Shown: piece by piece, positions 13,771-16,307 of the stretch
How the letters are laid out: every line of letters starts with the position of its first letter
Position numbering within the stretch: the first letter of the stretch is position 1
From: an uncultured Chlorobiota bacterium
Lineage (GTDB): Bacteria > Bacteroidota > Kapaibacteriia > OLB7
Direction of reading: 5' to 3'
Assembly: GCA_946481475.1 (NCBI GenBank)
Contig: CAMLOB010000015.1
Location: forward strand, 1-16,307
DNA: 16,307 nt
The notes under the pieces: generated by a model
Databases searched by the model: none
What the model was told of the DNA's origin: nothing
The model's input: the letters and a program-made list of their open reading frames with translations, nothing else
Translations under genes and position numbers: made by a program

Positions 13771-14165
13771 AGGGAGGACAACCCCGGCCTCTTCTGCAAA
13801 CCATCGCAACGTCCCGAACCCCCGGCTCTTCGTAGCTTCCCCGCATGAACGATTTCTCTTCTTTCCCGACTCTCGGCATTCTCGGCGGCGGTCAGCTTGC
13901 GCGGATGACCGCCTGTGCGGCCTTCCCGCTTGGTGTGCGCGTGCATATCATGGAGCGATTCCCCGATTCTCCGGCCGGAAGTATCGCCCACAAGGAGGTG
14001 GTGGGCGATCCGTCCGATCACGAACTTCTGCGTCTCTTCGCCTCGGAGTGTGACGTGGTGACGCTGGAGAGCGAGTTCATCAACGAGAGCGATCTGGCGG
14101 TGATCGAGGATGCCGGATCGCTCCTCTATCCCTCTTCCCGATCCGTCGGACGGATTCAGGACAAG
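13684..14165 (+). repeat. Segmental duplication, copy 2 (482 bp)
   Basis: This is the second copy of 12251-12730. It contains only the tail of the DUF6624-like gene, but its purK part continues into a complete gene. Copies 1 and 2 are therefore complementary: copy 1 is attached to the complete upstream gene, copy 2 to the complete downstream gene. Confidence 0.93.
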
Positions 14166-15047
14166 CTGATGCAGAAGCGGACGCTGCAGGAGGCCGGCAT
14201 ACCGGTTGCTCCGTTCCGCGGCGTATCCGACGGAGAAGATGCGAAGGCATTTGGTGAGGAGTTCGGCTATCCGTTTGTGCTGAAGAGTCGGCGGGGGGGA
14301 TATGACGGATACGGGAACGCGACGATCCGGAGCGTCGGAGAGATTGAGGCCGGTTGGGAGAAGATCACCGGCGGAGAACTCCGGAACGAACTCTACTGCG
14401 AAGCCTTCGTTCCCTTTACGAAGGAACTTGCCCTGATGGTGACGCGGGGACGGAATGGGGAGATCGCGCGCTATCCGGTTGTCGAGACCGTGCAGAAGAA
14501 TCATATCTGCCACACGGTGACGGCACCGGCCCGGGTTTCCGACGAGGTTGTCCGTCTGGCCTGCGACTATGCCGTCGGTGCCATCGAGGCGATCGAGGGA
14601 GTGGGGGTTTTCGGCGTGGAACTCTTTGTGACCGCCGATGACCGGGTGCTGGTCAACGAACTGGCTCCCCGTCCCCACAACAGCGGTCATTACACGATTG
14701 AAGGATGTGTGACCAGCCAGTTCGAGAACCACATCCGCGCGGTGATGGGATGGCCGCTCGGGAGAACCGATCTGCGCGCTCCGGGTGTGGCGATGGTAAA
14801 CATTCTGGGCAGGGGAGAGGAGAGCGGAGCCGTCGCCGACTATGCTGAAGTTCTTCGTCGTCCCGGACTCCATCTGCACATCTACGGCAAGCGGACTTCA
14901 CGCAAGGGGAGGAAAATGGGACACATCACCGTTCTTGCCGATTCGCCCGAAGAGGCCGAGCGGAGAGCGCGGGAGGGAGAGGAAGCGTTGACGTTCGCCC
15001 CGGCGATCAGAAGTGATGCCCCTATGTCATCCGAACATCGTGCCTGA
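13845..15047 (+). CDS. purK: 5-(carboxyamino)imidazole ribonucleotide synthase (PurK)
   Basis: This enzyme uses ATP and bicarbonate to carboxylate 5-aminoimidazole ribonucleotide, giving N5-CAIR in de novo purine synthesis. It is a 400-residue ATP-grasp protein, slightly longer than typical. Visible motifs are LGILGGGQLARM (residues 10-21), VTLESEFIN, the ATP-grasp lysine and glycine loop KSRRGGYDGYGN, and the metal and substrate site VNELAPRPHNSGHYT followed by TSQFENH. The partner PurE is not in the window. The ATG at 13845 matches the conserved start, but there is no Shine-Dalgarno. Before duplication it probably followed the DUF6624-like gene by 74 bp; the spacer is conserved in both copies. 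The upstream remnant shows that the insert separated them. Confidence 0.96.
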   Translation: MNDFSSFPTLGILGGGQLARMTACAAFPLGVRVHIMERFPDSPAGSIAHKEVVGDPSDHELLRLFASECDVVTLESEFINESDLAVIEDAGSLLYPSSRSVGRIQDKLMQKRTLQEAGIPVAPFRGVSDGEDAKAFGEEFGYPFVLKSRRGGYDGYGNATIRSVGEIEAGWEKITGGELRNELYCEAFVPFTKELALMVTRGRNGEIARYPVVETVQKNHICHTVTAPARVSDEVVRLACDYAVGAIEAIEGVGVFGVELFVTADDRVLVNELAPRPHNSGHYTIEGCVTSQFENHIRAVMGWPLGRTDLRAPGVAMVNILGRGEESGAVADYAEVLRRPGLHLHIYGKRTSRKGRKMGHITVLADSPEEAERRAREGEEALTFAPAIRSDAPMSSEHRA

Positions 15048-15126
15048 ACGGGTTGTTTCTCTTTGCCCGGATTATTACTTTCGATCCGAAGTGTGTGAGG
15101 TCACCAATCGATTTCCGGAATCTGCC

Positions 15127-15705
15127 ATGACACAGCCGAAATCTCACGCTACTCCTGAAGAGTACCTGATCGCCGAGCGGGAAGCGGAAAACCGCCACGA
15201 ATACTACAACGGCGAAATCTTCGCCATGGCCGGGGCAAGCCGGAGGCATAACCTGATTGTTTCCAATGCCATCGTTGGCTTTGGTCGGCGAATAAAAGGG
15301 GGGAGTTGTGATATTTATGCGAACGATCTTCGTGTGCGCATTGATCAACTCCGGGCTTTTGTCTATCCCGACATCGTCATCACCTGCGGCGACGAGGAAT
15401 ATCTCGACGACGAGTTCGATACCCTGCTGAATCCGATCGTGATTATTGAAGTTCTCTCCGAATCGACCGCACAGCACGACCGGACGACAAAGTTCTCCGC
15501 CTATCGGCGCATCCCGTCGTTGCGGGAATATCTGATGGTGGCCCAGGACCGTATCCGGGTGGAGCAGTACACACGGCAGACCGAGGAACTCTGGACCTAT
15601 CGGGCGTACGAGGAGTCGGGATTGATGGTGCGGCTTGAATCGGTCGGTGTGGAGTTGCCGGTGGAGGAGATCTATGCAAAGGTCGATTTCGATGCGGAAG
15701 CCTGA
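15127..15705 (+). CDS. Uma2-family PD-(D/E)XK nuclease-fold protein
   Basis: This 192-residue protein matches the Uma2/DUF820 family, which has the restriction-endonuclease fold and is common in cyanobacteria and several Bacteroidota. Visible motifs are an N-terminal TPEEYLIAEREAENRHEYYNGEI, then YPDIVI (Asp82), IIEVLSEST (Glu108), and D118-to-K122 (DRTTK), followed by FSAYRRIPSLREYLMV. Asp82, Glu108 and Lys122 form the likely catalytic triad, so it appears intact. The biological role of the family is not well defined and is suspected to involve mobile elements. The ATG at 15127 was chosen; the frame is open back to 15013, where it overlaps purK. It is 79 bp downstream of purK and converges with rsgA. 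Confidence 0.9.
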   Translation: MTQPKSHATPEEYLIAEREAENRHEYYNGEIFAMAGASRRHNLIVSNAIVGFGRRIKGGSCDIYANDLRVRIDQLRAFVYPDIVITCGDEEYLDDEFDTLLNPIVIIEVLSESTAQHDRTTKFSAYRRIPSLREYLMVAQDRIRVEQYTRQTEELWTYRAYEESGLMVRLESVGVELPVEEIYAKVDFDAEA

Positions 15706-15709
15706 GTCC

Positions 15710-15727
15710 CCTTTCTCATCAGAAAGG
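15710..15727. terminator. Possible bidirectional terminator hairpin
   Basis: CCTTTCT (15710-15716) pairs perfectly with AGAAAGG (15721-15727) around CATC, in the 41-bp gap between two convergent genes. There is no clear U-tract on either side and the stem is not G+C-rich, so termination is plausible from position rather than from canonical form. Confidence 0.35.
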
Positions 15728-15746
15728 ATTGAAGGTCGGGCACAGT

Positions 15747-16307
15747 CTACTCAAGCGTATCGATAATCCCGAGATAACTCATGTAGCGTCCCTCGTCGAT
15801 CTTCCCCTCCTCCACCGCCGCGATCACCGCACATCCCGGCTCGTGCGTGTGGGTGCAGGGGAGATATTTGCAGTCCTGCAAATAATCCAGAAACTCCACG
15901 AAGTATCCGTCAAGCTCCTGCGGCTCCAGATCGTGGATGCCGAACTCTCGCAGACCCGGCGTGTCGATCAGACGGCCCCCTCCCGGTATTGCCAGAATTT
16001 CCGAACCGACGGTGGTGTGGCGTCCCCGTCGGTCGCTCTCCCGCACCGCTCCGGTCTCCCGCTCTTCCCGTCCCAGCAGAACGTTCGCCAGCGTCGATTT
16101 GCCGACGCCCGATTGTCCCACCATTGCGCTTGTCTTTCCGCGGCATTCCTCGCGCAGATCTTCGATGCCTGATCCGGTCTTCGCACTGGTGAAGAGAATG
16201 CGATAACCGAGATCTTCATAGATGGAGAGATCTCCGGCAAGAGCTTCAAGGTAGGATGCGGGGGCCGTGTCGATCTTGTTGAGTACGATCACCGGCGTCA
16301 CCTCGCC
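15747..16307 (-). CDS. rsgA: Ribosome small-subunit GTPase RsgA (3' part, cut by window edge)
   Basis: RsgA is a circularly permuted GTPase that helps mature the 30S subunit. Visible are G4 NKID, G5 SAKTG, the P-loop GQSGVGKST, the G2 stretch RGRHTTVGSE, and G3 DTPGLREFG, in the permuted order G4-G5-G1-G2-G3. A zinc-binding CKYLPCTHTHEPGC knuckle follows, and the protein ends at YMSYLGIIDTLE. The N-terminal OB-fold lies beyond the right edge; the reading frame is open through position 16307. The visible part looks intact. Confidence 0.95.
   Translation of the reverse strand, partial: GEVTPVIVLNKIDTAPASYLEALAGDLSIYEDLGYRILFTSAKTGSGIEDLREECRGKTSAMVGQSGVGKSTLANVLLGREERETGAVRESDRRGRHTTVGSEILAIPGGGRLIDTPGLREFGIHDLEPQELDGYFVEFLDYLQDCKYLPCTHTHEPGCAVIAAVEEGKIDEGRYMSYLGIIDTLE

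Noticed and set aside
13644..14879. Minus-strand open frame of 411 codons opposite purK
   Set aside because: It overlaps purK entirely and shows no protein family features; purK has all its motifs.

Overview
The window looks like part of a bacterial chromosome from the FCB group: Bacteroidota or the Chlorobi/Ignavibacteria/Kapabacteria side of it. The evidence is a giant secreted protein ending in a type IX secretion (T9SS) C-terminal sorting domain, a helical-repeat protein of a type I associate with Bacteroidota, and mostly weak Shine-Dalgarno signals in DNA that is clearly G+C-rich. The lineage is inferred from gene content; there is no rRNA gene here.

Layout. At the left edge (1-183) is a 55-bp direct repeat with a 101-bp period. 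Four genes then run leftward: rimO (ribosomal protein S12 methylthiotransferase), a RelE/ParE-type toxin with its small antitoxin, and a 1594-residue T9SS exported protein (2260-7044). That protein combines a glycine-rich region, about seven choice-of-anchor-D/ASH-like beta domains and a cohesin-like domain. A divergent intergenic region holding a perfect 30-bp palindrome separates it from a rightward pair: a conserved alpha-helical protein translationally coupled to rpiB. Facing this pair is a leftward SufR-like iron-sulfur regulator, and behind that a small four-helix membrane protein. A 634-bp stretch (10569-11202) without a convincing gene follows; its left half is A+T-rich and its right half contains several hairpins.

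The right third runs rightward: a GNAT/PAT acetyltransferase overlapping a DUF6624-like gene, a purine-biosynthesis gene (purK) and a Uma2-family nuclease-fold protein. It ends with the 3' part of rsgA on the opposite strand.

The most striking structure is around purK. About 480 bp covering the end of the DUF6624-like gene, the intergenic spacer and the start of purK occurs twice as a direct repeat at about 91% identity. The first purK copy is broken by two single-base deletions and is cut off; the second is intact. Between the copies lie about 950 bp carrying a VOC-family (glyoxalase-fold) gene and a pair of identical-stem palindromic repeats. This is what a single-crossover integration or an imperfect segmental duplication would leave.

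Most genes are housekeeping (rimO, rpiB, purK, rsgA). The accessory content is the toxin-antitoxin pair, the Uma2 protein, the palindromic repeats, the VOC insert and the T9SS adhesin-like protein. I do not see a clearly new multigene system.
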